Source: BOKV01 sp049289295 (GTDB taxonomy: Bacteria; Pseudomonadota; Alphaproteobacteria; Rhizobiales; Rhizobiaceae). Taken from it: a stretch of 64,000 nucleotides of DNA. The translations under genes were made by a program, and so were the position numbers. Of this stretch, positions 54,155 to 62,275 are shown piece after piece (the stretch's first letter is position 1; every line of letters begins with the position of its first letter). The notes beneath the pieces are model-generated. The model worked only from the letters and a program-made list of their open reading frames with translations, ran no database searches and was not told where the DNA came from. Location of the stretch: positions 97,783-161,782 of the forward strand of contig JBATLL010000016.1 in assembly GCA_049289295.1 (NCBI GenBank). The letters are read 5' to 3'.

Positions 54155-55138
54155 ATGCCCGAAACTCCAGCCTTTGCCGATATCAAGACCGCTGCCCAGC
54201 GCATTGCTGGCATGGTGGTCAGGACGCCGCTCCTGCGCAGTGATGCGCTTGACGAAATCACCGGCGCGCGCGTTTTCGTCAAGGCCGAATGCCTGCAGCG
54301 AACCGGCTCCTTCAAGATGCGTGGCGCGGCCAATGCCATTTCAGCCCTCTCGCCGGACCAGCGTCGCCACGGCGTCGTCGCCTCATCTTCCGGCAATCAT
54401 GCGCAGGGCGTGGCGCAGGCGGCGCGCGATTTCGGTATCCCGGCAACCATCGTCATGCCGTTGGATGCGCCAGCCCTCAAGATCGAGCGTACCAGGCGGC
54501 TGGGAGCCGAGGTGGTGCTGTATGACCGCGACAATGAGGACCGCGACGCCATTGCCGCTGAACATGTGTCGCAGAAGGGCGCGGCCTTCATTCATCCCTT
54601 CGACAATCCGTACGTGATTGCCGGGCAGGGCACCTGTGGCCTCGAAATTGCCGACGATCTGCAAGCCATGGGAATTGTTCCCGATCATGTCATCTGCTGC
54701 ACGGGCGGCGGCGGCCTGACAGCCGGTGTCGGGCTGGCGGTTCGTGACCGTTTCGCTTCAGCCAGCATGCACACGTGCGAACCGGAAGGTTTTGATGATT
54801 ATCGCCGCTCGCTGGAAGCTGGCGAGAGGCTGCGCAACGCACGCACTTCCGGCACTGCCTGTGATGCCATCGTCACGCCGATGCCGGGCGAAATCTCGTT
54901 TGCCGTCGCCTCGAAACTTGGCATGAGCGGATTTGCGGTAAGCGATGCGGAAGCCTTTGGCGCGATGCGCTTTGCCTTTCGCGAACTGAAATGCGTGGTG
55001 GAACCAGGTGGCGCTGTGGCGCTTGCAGCGGTTCTGCGGGCATCCGATGAATGGCACGGGCGCACGCTTGTGTGCACGCTTTCCGGCGGCAATGTGGACG
55101 ACACGCTCTTTGCCCGTGTCCTTGCGCAGCAATCGTGA
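54155..55138 (+). CDS. Threonine/serine dehydratase-like PLP enzyme
   Basis: 327 aa fold-type II PLP enzyme. PLP-lysine is Lys54 in RTGSFKMRGAANAI, the substrate loop is SSSGNHAQGVAQAA, and the phosphate-binding loop CCTGGGGLTAG is typical. It lacks the C-terminal regulatory ACT-like domains of biosynthetic IlvA, so it is the catabolic or short type (TdcB-like) or possibly a serine/aspartate racemase-type enzyme. The last 4 bp (GTGA) overlap the MFS transporter start, so they are coupled. Confidence 0.88.
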   Translation: MPETPAFADIKTAAQRIAGMVVRTPLLRSDALDEITGARVFVKAECLQRTGSFKMRGAANAISALSPDQRRHGVVASSSGNHAQGVAQAARDFGIPATIVMPLDAPALKIERTRRLGAEVVLYDRDNEDRDAIAAEHVSQKGAAFIHPFDNPYVIAGQGTCGLEIADDLQAMGIVPDHVICCTGGGGLTAGVGLAVRDRFASASMHTCEPEGFDDYRRSLEAGERLRNARTSGTACDAIVTPMPGEISFAVASKLGMSGFAVSDAEAFGAMRFAFRELKCVVEPGGAVALAAVLRASDEWHGRTLVCTLSGGNVDDTLFARVLAQQS

Positions 55139-56355
55139 GAGCAGATATCCCATCGCGACTGCGCAACCTGGAGGCGGCACCGGCCCTGTTCGGCCCGCGC
55201 CTGTCGCTGCTTTATTGCGCGATATTCTTCTATGTTGGGATATATCTTCCGTATTTTCCGATCTGGCTGAAATCGAGGGCGCTGAACGAAACCGAGATCG
55301 CCATCATCCTTTCAATCCCCATGGTCGTGCGGGTTCTGACTTCCGGTCAGATCAGCGCCTTCGCCGACAGGGCATCAGACCGGGCAAATGTTCTGATTTT
55401 CCTGTTCTGGGGAACGGCGCTGGCTTCCAGCCTGTTCGCGGCTACCCAGTCCTTCTGGCCGATCCTTGCGGTCTCGTTCCTGGCTTCGCTGGCCAGTAAT
55501 CCGCTGACACCCGTGATGGATTCGCTCACCCTGTCAGGCGTCCGGCGCTTCGGTGCAGACTATGGGCGCATTCGCCTGTGGGGTTCGCTCGTCTTCATCA
55601 TCGCCAATCTTGGCGGCGGCATGGTGCTTGCCGGAGCGTCTGCCCAGGCTGTGCTGTGGGTCATGATCGCCGCTGCCTTTTCAGGCGCATTTCTGTCCTT
55701 TCTGCTGCCCCGCATCGGGCGTCCGCGCCAACCAGCGCAATCCCCCGCCAATGCCACACGCGCATCCCTGTTTCGAAACCGGCATTTCGTGCTGGTTATC
55801 GCTGCAGCCGGAATTCTGCAGGCCAGCCACGCCATGGTCTATTCCTTTGGTTCGATCTACTGGAACGCCATCGGCCATACCGGCCTCGAGATCGGCACCT
55901 TCTGGGCCATCGGGGTTGCCGCCGAAATCGTGCTGTTCCAGTTCTCCGCATCGGTTCTGCGTCGGGTGTCGCCGGTGCAGCTGATCGCGCTGGGCGGGTT
56001 GGCAGCCGTCCTGCGCTGGTGCCTGATGCCATTGCCAATGAACGCCGTCGCCTATGGCTTCCTGCAATTGCTACATGGCCTGAGCTTTGGCGCAGTCCAT
56101 CTTGGCACAATGCACTATATCTCGGAGGCCGTTCCCGAAACGCGGATCGGGGCCGCCCAGGGCGTCGGTTTCGTGCTGGGCGGGGTGGTGATGGGCCTGG
56201 CCATGTTCCTGTGCGGCCCGATCTATGCCCGCTTCGGCGTTGACGGCTTCCTGTTCATGGCGGCGATGGCCATTGCCGCCCTTGCATTGCTGCTATTGGC
56301 CCGTAACTATCCCCAGAGCCGGGGCGAGGGCGGTGACACGAGCGACGTGGAATAG
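55135..56355 (+). CDS. MFS transporter (HcaT/MFS_1-like)
   Basis: 406-aa membrane protein with about 12 helices. The GTG start overlaps the dehydratase stop (GTGA at 55135-55138). The N-terminal motif YFPIWLKSRALNETEIAIIL is characteristic of the MFS_1-like/nucleoside:H+ symporter group that includes HcaT. The substrate is unknown. Coupling to a threonine/serine dehydratase hints at an amino-acid-like or organic-acid substrate. The final 49 bp overlap the opposite epimerase gene. Confidence 0.87.
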   Translation: MRADIPSRLRNLEAAPALFGPRLSLLYCAIFFYVGIYLPYFPIWLKSRALNETEIAIILSIPMVVRVLTSGQISAFADRASDRANVLIFLFWGTALASSLFAATQSFWPILAVSFLASLASNPLTPVMDSLTLSGVRRFGADYGRIRLWGSLVFIIANLGGGMVLAGASAQAVLWVMIAAAFSGAFLSFLLPRIGRPRQPAQSPANATRASLFRNRHFVLVIAAAGILQASHAMVYSFGSIYWNAIGHTGLEIGTFWAIGVAAEIVLFQFSASVLRRVSPVQLIALGGLAAVLRWCLMPLPMNAVAYGFLQLLHGLSFGAVHLGTMHYISEAVPETRIGAAQGVGFVLGGVVMGLAMFLCGPIYARFGVDGFLFMAAMAIAALALLLLARNYPQSRGEGGDTSDVE

Positions 56356-57296
56356 GAAAGCCCGTCCGCGCGGTCGCGGTCCAGGATCAGCGGGCCATCG
56401 AGATCGACGAATTCCGCCTGTTGCGCCAGCAATAGCGCCGGTGCCATGGCCAGTGACGTCGATACCATGCAGCCGACCATCACTGAAAAGCCGAGCTCAT
56501 GGGCACGATTGCGCATTTCGAGGGCTTCGCTCAGGCCGCCGGCCTTGTCGAGCTTGATATTGACCGCATCATAGCAATCGCGCAGGCCATCCAGATCAGC
56601 GGTGACATGCGCGCTTTCGTCCGCGCAGATCGGCACGGGATGAGGAATTTCGCGAAGAAGCGCGTCCTTGCCCGCCGGCAGCGGCTGCTCGATGAGTGCA
56701 ATGCGCATTTCTGCCGAGACCATCATCAGGTCATGGATGTTTTCCGCGCTCCACGCTTCATTGGCATCCAGGATGATGCGTGTTGCAGGCGCAGCACCCG
56801 CCACCGCGCGGATGCGATCTTCATCCCCCATGCCGCCAAGCTTCACCTTGAGGAGCGGGCGATGTGAATTGGCCCTGGCGCTTGCCGCCATGGTTTCGGG
56901 GTAGCCCAGGCTGATTGTCATGGCCGTTGGAATGGGGCGAGGCGGAAAACGGCACACCCTGCTGTGAACCCTGACACCTGTCTGCTTTGCTTCCAGATCC
57001 CACAAGGCACAATCGAGCGCATTGCGTGCAGCACCGGCTGGCATTTCGTGGCGCAAGGTTTCGCGCGATGCCCCACCTTCCACCAGCACCCGGAATTCGC
57101 CCAACTGCGCCTCGACGCTCTCGATTGTTTCGCCATAGCGCCCGTACGGCACACATTCGCCGCGCCCAGCGCGACCTTCCTGGCTGATCCGGCACACGAT
57201 CACGTCGGCCTGTGTCTTCGAGCCGCGCGAAATCGTGAAACTGCCCCGTATTGGCCAGCTCTCACGAAGGATTTCCAGTTCACATCTGCTTGCCAT
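56307..57296 (-). CDS. Dipeptide epimerase (enolase superfamily, L-Ala-D/L-Glu epimerase-like)
   Basis: 329 aa, MLE/AEE subgroup. Catalytic lysines 150 and 152 (LLKVKLGG); metal ligands Asp177 (ILDANEAW), Glu203 (LIEQPLP) and Asp226 (ICADESAH); second-side Lys248 and Lys251 (VNIKLDKAGG). This complete set supports racemase/epimerase chemistry on the alpha carbon. Epimerising L-Ala-D-Glu from peptidoglycan turnover would fit the AnmK gene elsewhere in the window. The related N-acetyl-D-Glu racemase DgcA is an alternative, but no DgcN partner is adjacent. Convergent, overlapping the MFS gene by 49 bp. Confidence 0.85.
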   Translation of the reverse strand: MASRCELEILRESWPIRGSFTISRGSKTQADVIVCRISQEGRAGRGECVPYGRYGETIESVEAQLGEFRVLVEGGASRETLRHEMPAGAARNALDCALWDLEAKQTGVRVHSRVCRFPPRPIPTAMTISLGYPETMAASARANSHRPLLKVKLGGMGDEDRIRAVAGAAPATRIILDANEAWSAENIHDLMMVSAEMRIALIEQPLPAGKDALLREIPHPVPICADESAHVTADLDGLRDCYDAVNIKLDKAGGLSEALEMRNRAHELGFSVMVGCMVSTSLAMAPALLLAQQAEFVDLDGPLILDRDRADGLSYSTSLVSPPSPRLWG

Positions 57297-57429
57297 CGCC
57301 TGTCCGCAATGTCTGTTTCTGCCTGCTCAACCTGTTGCACAGAAAAACCGCACCGCAAAGCTGCACAGTGACGCGATGCATGTTAGAAGTTTCACGAAAG
57401 GCTGGGGCAGCCGGAATTGCCGGAGCAAC

Positions 57430-58599
57430 ATGAACGATACGAAACCGCATCGGCCGGCCAGGGCCGCGATCACCGTAAGCCGAGATGGGCAGCGCACCAT
57501 CGTGTCTGCGTCAGGCGACTGGCGGCTGGAGACGATCGGCCCCATCGATGCCGAAGTACGCGAGGTTGAAGCGTCAGCCGGTGCTCGCGCACAGCGATCC
57601 GACCTGCTTCTCGACCTGTCGGGCGTAGGACGTGTGGACACGTCCGGTGCCTGGATTTTCTCCCGCCTGATCGAGAACTGGCGCAAGAGCGGCGCTTCGG
57701 CTGAGGTGACCGGCATGAAGGGCCGGATCGGCGAGAGGCTCTTCGATGCGGTTTGCGAACAGGACGTCACCGTCGCGCCCGCTCCACCCAGTCCGCCGCG
57801 CACCCTGCGCATTCTCGAAACGCTTGGTCGAACCACCTATGCCATGCGTCGCGACGCCATTCTTTCCTTCAACATGATTGGCGCAGCCATCCGCGGGCCA
57901 CAGATGAAGGCGGGCAAGTCCGGCTCGGTACGCCCGGTCTCGATCATTCACCACGTTGACCGGATGGGCCTTCGCGCCGTGCCCATCGTCGCGCTCATGT
58001 CTTTCCTGATTGGTGCCATCATCGCCCAGCAGGGCGCCTGGTCACTGCGCTATTTCGGTGCGGAATTCCTCACTGTCGATTTTGTCGGCATTCTGCTCCT
58101 GCGCGAGGTCGGCGTGCTGCTCACCGCGATCATGGTTGCAGGGCGGACCGGCAGCGCCATGACGGCGGAAATCGGTTCCATGAAAATGCGCGAGGAGGTG
58201 GACGCGCTCAAGGTGATCGGCCTCAACCCGATTGGCGTGCTGGTCTTTCCGCGCCTTGTGGCATTGACCATCGCCGTGCCGCTGCTGGCCTTTGTCGCCA
58301 ACATGGCAGCACTGGTGGGTGCTGCGGTCATCTTGCGCTTCTATTCCGGCATTCCGGTCGAATCCTTCATCCTCAAGCTGCGCGCCGCCATCGACCTGTC
58401 GACGGTCTTTGCCGGGCTGATCAAGGCTCCCTTCATGGCGATGATCATCGGCATCATGGCCGCTGTCGAAGGCATGAAGGTGGAGGGAAGTGCCGAAAGT
58501 CTTGGCAGGCGGGTGACGGCAGCAGTCGTCAAGGCGATTTTCTTGGTCATCGTCGTGGACGGCTTCTTCGCCGTCTTCTACGCACAGATCGACTACTGA
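57430..58599 (+). CDS. mlaE: Mla-type ABC permease with N-terminal STAS domain (MlaB-MlaE fusion)
   Basis: 389 aa. The N-terminal STAS domain (about 10-115, DLLLDLSGVGRVDTSGAWIF) corresponds to MlaB of E. coli; the C-terminal MlaE permease part has about five helices and the signature LLREVGVLLTAIMVAGRTG, then AEIGSMKMREEVDALKVIG. It works with MlaF and MlaD to move phospholipids between membranes. ATG at 57430 with GGAG just upstream. The longer open frame from 57235 is a shadow of the epimerase gene. First gene of a four-gene operon. Confidence 0.92.
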   Translation: MNDTKPHRPARAAITVSRDGQRTIVSASGDWRLETIGPIDAEVREVEASAGARAQRSDLLLDLSGVGRVDTSGAWIFSRLIENWRKSGASAEVTGMKGRIGERLFDAVCEQDVTVAPAPPSPPRTLRILETLGRTTYAMRRDAILSFNMIGAAIRGPQMKAGKSGSVRPVSIIHHVDRMGLRAVPIVALMSFLIGAIIAQQGAWSLRYFGAEFLTVDFVGILLLREVGVLLTAIMVAGRTGSAMTAEIGSMKMREEVDALKVIGLNPIGVLVFPRLVALTIAVPLLAFVANMAALVGAAVILRFYSGIPVESFILKLRAAIDLSTVFAGLIKAPFMAMIIGIMAAVEGMKVEGSAESLGRRVTAAVVKAIFLVIVVDGFFAVFYAQIDY

Positions 58600-58612
58600 T
58601 GAGGACGCACAG

Positions 58613-59422
58613 GTGAACGTCGAGGCAATCACACCAGCGCAAGGGCAGGAACGCGAAGCGGTTTTGCGGGTTCGTGACTGCACTGTTGCGTTTGGCGAGA
58701 AAACGGTCCTGGAAAACCTCAACCTCGATGTCTGGCGTGGGGAAATACTGGGTTTTGTTGGTGCTTCAGGCTCCGGCAAGTCGGTGCTGATGCGTGCCAT
58801 CCTCGGCCTCAACCAGGCTCAGGCCGGTTCCATAGAACTGTTCGGGCAGGACTATCACAAGCTCGATGACGAGGAGAAGCTGGCGACAGACCAGCGTATC
58901 GGCGTGCTTTTCCAGCACGGCGCGCTCTTCTCCGCGCTGACAGTGCTTGAAAACATCCAGGTGCCGATGCGCGAATATCTCAATCTGAGCCAGCCGCTGA
59001 TGGACGAACTGGCGCGGTTGAAACTGGCGCTCGTCGGGCTGCCGCAGGATGCCGGCAACAAACTGCCCTCGCAATTGTCGGGTGGCATGATCAAGCGCGC
59101 AGCCCTTGCACGCGCCCTGGCGCTCGATCCCGACCTCCTGTTTCTCGACGAACCGACATCCGGTCTCGATCCGATCGGCGCAGCCGAGTTCGACGACCTG
59201 ATCGTGACACTGCGCGATACGCTTGGACTGACCGTCTACATGGTGACACACGATCTCGACACGCTTTATGCCGCGTGTGACCGTATTGCAGTACTGGCCG
59301 AAAAAAGGGTCCTCGTGGCCGGAAACATGGACGCCATGCTTGCATCCGGGAATGAATGGGTGCAGTCCTATTTTCACGGCAAGCGCGCTGAACGCCTCGC
59401 GCGGGCGGGAAGGGTTGCCTGA
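58613..59422 (+). CDS. mlaF: Mla-type ABC ATPase
   Basis: 269 aa. Walker A is GASGSGKSVLMRA, the signature is LSGGMIKRAALARALAL, and Walker B is LLFLDEPTSGLDP. The start is GTG at 58613 with GAGGAC upstream, 13 bp after mlaE. The LSGGM-KR form of the signature is typical of MlaF/Ttg2A. Confidence 0.93.
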   Translation: MNVEAITPAQGQEREAVLRVRDCTVAFGEKTVLENLNLDVWRGEILGFVGASGSGKSVLMRAILGLNQAQAGSIELFGQDYHKLDDEEKLATDQRIGVLFQHGALFSALTVLENIQVPMREYLNLSQPLMDELARLKLALVGLPQDAGNKLPSQLSGGMIKRAALARALALDPDLLFLDEPTSGLDPIGAAEFDDLIVTLRDTLGLTVYMVTHDLDTLYAACDRIAVLAEKRVLVAGNMDAMLASGNEWVQSYFHGKRAERLARAGRVA

Positions 59423-59484
59423 CTGGCTCCTGATCGGCCAACCGCAGCCGGCAGGCTGGATGCGCTGACAATGGTACGAGGACG

Positions 59485-60855
59485 ATGGAAACCCGCGCCA
59501 ATTACATAACAGTGGGCTTTTTCACGCTGGTGGTAATCGCAGCGTGTTTTGCGTTCATCTATTGGGTCGCGCGCATCGACGAGAGCACCAACCTCGTGCC
59601 GCTCAATGTCCGCATCCAGGGTTCGGTGACCGGCCTTGGCGAAGGATCGGACGTTCTGTTCAACGGTATCAAGGTCGGCAAGGTCAGCCGGGTGCTGTTC
59701 GATGCCGATGATCCGCGCATCGTCTATGCCATCACGCAGGTCAAGGCCGACACACCGGTTCGAGAAGATACCTATGCGACCATCGGCGCGCAGGGCCTGA
59801 CCGGTGTCGCCTACATTTCGCTGAAAGGCGGATCGCCATCCTCGCCGCTGCTTTTGTCTTCCGACACGCCAACGGCGGATGCCCCCATCATCAATGCCGA
59901 ACCCTCCGCGGTGAACGACATTCTCGAAACGGTGCGCGAAGTGGCGGGCCGTGCCAACAAGATGATCACCTCCGTCGAAACCTTCATCGAGGACAATCGC
60001 AAGCCCGCAACCGAGACCATTGCCAATGTGAAAGTGTTTTCCGACTCGCTTGCTCGCAATGCCGAGGGGGTCGACAAGTTTCTTGCCGGGGTGACCAAGG
60101 CCGCCGAGAGCCTTGAAACCCTGTCAGCCAAGCTTGATGGTTCGATTGCCGGTATCGAGGAAATCGTCACGGCTGTGGACGCCGACAAGGTCAGGACGAC
60201 GGTTGATAACATCGAATCCTTCACGACCAAGCTCAAGGAATCGGGTTCTGACGTCAAACAGTTGGTTGCCGACGCGAAGGTTGCCATCGAGGACATGAAG
60301 AAGTTTTCCGCCTCGATGAATTCAAGTCTTGAAAATGTCGACAAGCTGATCGCGGCAACCGATCCAGAAAAGGTCGGCAAGATCGTCGACAATGTCAGTG
60401 CGGCAGCCGAGGATGCACGCAAGGTCGTCGCCGACGCCAGGGAAGTGACTTCAACCTTCTCGGCAAGAAAGGAAGACATCGACAAGATCGTGACCGACAC
60501 GAAGGAACTGGTGGCGACACTCAACGCAGCTTCGGGCAAGGTCGATGGTGTACTCACTTCCCTCAACGGTTTCCTGTCGAAGGGAGACGGGCAGGGCGTG
60601 ATGGAAGATGTTTCCAGGACGCTCGCCGATTTCCGCGAAATGGCCCGCACGATGACCGCACGCGTCAACGAGATTTCTGCTGGTCTTTCAACCTTTTCCA
60701 ATCGCGGTCTGGATGATGTGCGCACGCTGGTGCAGGATACGCGCCGGTCTGTCTCGCGCATTGATCGTGCGATCACCGGTCTTGAGCGCAACCCGCAAAG
60801 GCTGATATTCGGCGGCAGCGAGGTCAAGACCTTTGATGGAAGGCCGAGAAGGTAG
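59485..60855 (+). CDS. mlaD: MCE-domain lipid-binding protein of the Mla system
   Basis: 456 aa. An N-terminal membrane helix (about 8-28) is followed by one MCE domain (about 38-115, VRIQGSVTGLGEGSDVLFNG). A C-terminal region of some 300 residues is helical with repeated Asp/Lys/Val heptads. It is much longer than E. coli MlaD (about 180 aa) and closer to the long MCE proteins whose helical tails form tunnels. The MCE hexamer ring would sit on the permease and extend into the periplasm. It is 62 bp after mlaF. Confidence 0.9.
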   Translation: METRANYITVGFFTLVVIAACFAFIYWVARIDESTNLVPLNVRIQGSVTGLGEGSDVLFNGIKVGKVSRVLFDADDPRIVYAITQVKADTPVREDTYATIGAQGLTGVAYISLKGGSPSSPLLLSSDTPTADAPIINAEPSAVNDILETVREVAGRANKMITSVETFIEDNRKPATETIANVKVFSDSLARNAEGVDKFLAGVTKAAESLETLSAKLDGSIAGIEEIVTAVDADKVRTTVDNIESFTTKLKESGSDVKQLVADAKVAIEDMKKFSASMNSSLENVDKLIAATDPEKVGKIVDNVSAAAEDARKVVADAREVTSTFSARKEDIDKIVTDTKELVATLNAASGKVDGVLTSLNGFLSKGDGQGVMEDVSRTLADFREMARTMTARVNEISAGLSTFSNRGLDDVRTLVQDTRRSVSRIDRAITGLERNPQRLIFGGSEVKTFDGRPRR

Positions 60856-60895
60856 GATGGTTATGGGCTGGGCGCCAGATTTGGGAGCAGGGGTG

Positions 60896-61486
60896 ATGCG
60901 CATCGGGCGCGCAATCATCGCCTTGTGCCTTGCAGCCATACTTTCCGCCTGCACGGCATCGGGTCCGCTGCCCGATACGTTCGATCTATCCGCTCCCTCG
61001 GACTTTCCCGATTTGCGCGGCGGAACCCGCGCGCAACTGCTGATCGTTGAACCATCTGCGCTCAAGTCGCTCGATTCGCAGAACATCATCGTCAAGGCTT
61101 CGCCCACCGAGATCGAATATCTGGGACGCGCCCAATGGTCCGACGCCTTGCCCAAGGTCGTGCAGGCCAGGCTGGTTGAGGCATTCGAGAATACCGGCAG
61201 GGTACGCGCTGTGGGCAAACCCGGCGATGGCCTGGTCATCGACTATCAGATCGTGTCGGCAATACGGGCCTTTCAGGCCAACATCGGATCCGGCCTGCAG
61301 GAAGCGCAGGTCTCGATTTCGCTCAAGCTCGTATCCGATCGCACCGGCAAGGTTGTTCGCACTGAAGTGTTCGATGTGACCGTGCCGCTCAACTCCACCA
61401 GCGCCGGTGCCGTCGTCAATGCGCTCAACGCCGCCTTCGACGAAGCCGCCCGCATGATAGTGCGCTGGGTGCTGAAGGCAGTCTGA
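60896..61486 (+). CDS. ABC transport auxiliary lipoprotein (PqiC/DUF330-like)
   Basis: 196-aa outer-membrane lipoprotein. ATG at 60896 with GGGAGC upstream gives a signal peptide with lipobox LAAILSAC and lipidated Cys19; an upstream ATG at 60857 would add 13 unlikely residues. The core (SPTEIEYLGRAQWSDALPKVV, then VFDVTVPLNST) is typical of the ABC-type transport auxiliary component that accompanies MCE operons. It likely docks the MCE tunnel at the outer membrane, replacing an MlaA/MlaC role. Confidence 0.88.
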   Translation: MRIGRAIIALCLAAILSACTASGPLPDTFDLSAPSDFPDLRGGTRAQLLIVEPSALKSLDSQNIIVKASPTEIEYLGRAQWSDALPKVVQARLVEAFENTGRVRAVGKPGDGLVIDYQIVSAIRAFQANIGSGLQEAQVSISLKLVSDRTGKVVRTEVFDVTVPLNSTSAGAVVNALNAAFDEAARMIVRWVLKAV

Positions 61487-61557
61487 CCGCGGTCCCCGCA
61501 AGCAGTTTCCGAAATTGATCCGACCTTATTCTTGAATTGAGCATAAGGAGCCACCAT

Positions 61558-61596
61558 ATGCATCCGGCCATGGATTGCGGCCGGTCCATGGTGCAT
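61558..61596 (+). other. Hairpin at an upstream start codon of the Tat mini-protein
   Basis: AAGGAG (61545-61550) lies seven bases before an ATG at 61558. This ATG is immediately within an inverted-repeat block: ATGCAT-CCGGCC (61558-61569), loop, GGCCGG (61579-61584), and after a bulge TGCAT (61592-61596). The frame continues to 61947 without a stop, so it is an alternative, longer start (129 aa) for the next gene, or a regulated leader. Confidence 0.5.
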
Positions 61597-61677
61597 AATC
61601 GCTTTTCGGCTGCGATGGAAAAGCGTGCGCGCATTGCGCGTTGTCCGCCTCTTTCCTGTTTGACGGGAGGGCAAAAG

Positions 61678-61947
61678 ATGCCTCTTTCTTCCACTGCTGC
61701 GCCGGTTTCGCGCCGCACCTTTCTCGCAACCACCGCTACCCTGGCAGCAGGCGCTGCTGTGCCGGCTTTTGCCATGGCCAGCCCGCGTGACAACCCCTGC
61801 ATCGGCTTTCATGCCGAGGCCGGTGAAATGCTGGCAGCCATCGAGCGCGATCCTGGTATCGGGCAGGAAATCAAGGCCCGCATGGCCTCGATGACGCAGT
61901 GTCCGCACTGCGCGACCCGCCTGTCGCCAACCAGGCGCTTCGTGTGA
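61678..61947 (+). CDS. Tat-exported mini-protein with CPHC motif, 89 aa
   Basis: Not recognised. The ATG at 61678 has GGGAGG upstream. The N terminus is a twin-arginine signal (VSRRTFLATTATLAAGAAV) with cleavage likely after AFA or AMA, leaving a mature chain of about 55 residues. That chain has three cysteines: NPCIGF and TQCPHCATRL, the CPHC being reminiscent of a redox or metal site. Tat export suggests folding or cofactor insertion before export. A second start at 61558 with a stronger Shine-Dalgarno would add 40 residues before the signal. It precedes a second Tat protein by 26 bp. Confidence 0.65.
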   Translation: MPLSSTAAPVSRRTFLATTATLAAGAAVPAFAMASPRDNPCIGFHAEAGEMLAAIERDPGIGQEIKARMASMTQCPHCATRLSPTRRFV

Positions 61948-61973
61948 CCTCTCATCAGGAAGGAGTTCGGGAA

Positions 61974-62165
61974 ATGAAGAAAATCAACCGTCGCCAATTC
62001 GCGCAAGCGGCCCTCTCAACCGCCGCCGTGGCTGCAATCCCCGCTGGCGTTCTCGTCAGCGCCTCCGTGTCGAAGCACACCGATACGACGGTGCCGATGG
62101 GCTGGAAGTCTTCCGCCTCCGGCAATGTGTTCGGCAAGCCCGGCATGGGTACACTGCCAGGCTGA
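61974..62165 (+). CDS. Tat-signal mini-protein, 63 aa
   Basis: Not recognised. ATG at 61974 with GGAG eleven bases upstream. It starts MKKINRRQFAQAALSTAAV, a twin-arginine signal whose hydrophobic core ends near residue 32. The remaining 31 residues (HTDTTVPMGWKSS...) have no cysteine or known motif and are Gly/Ser/Pro-rich. Tandem with the preceding Tat protein, so they probably work together. Confidence 0.6.
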   Translation: MKKINRRQFAQAALSTAAVAAIPAGVLVSASVSKHTDTTVPMGWKSSASGNVFGKPGMGTLPG

Positions 62166-62275
62166 ACTGCCTTGCAGGGCCTTGATTGATCCGTTCGATA
62201 GCGGATTGCTGCAATCAGGAGCGCCGGTGCAGGTCAGGCCCGTCTTTTGGCCAGGCCGGTATCGGCGCTCTTCTT

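Noticed and set aside
59811..60827. 338-aa minus-strand ORF opposite mlaD
   Set aside because: Ser/Thr-rich antisense shadow of the repetitive helical tail of mlaD.
62219..62275. Possible terminator after the Tat genes (AGCGCCG/CGGCGCT)
   Set aside because: Arms are 36 nt apart and the T-run is interrupted; too weak to list as a feature.
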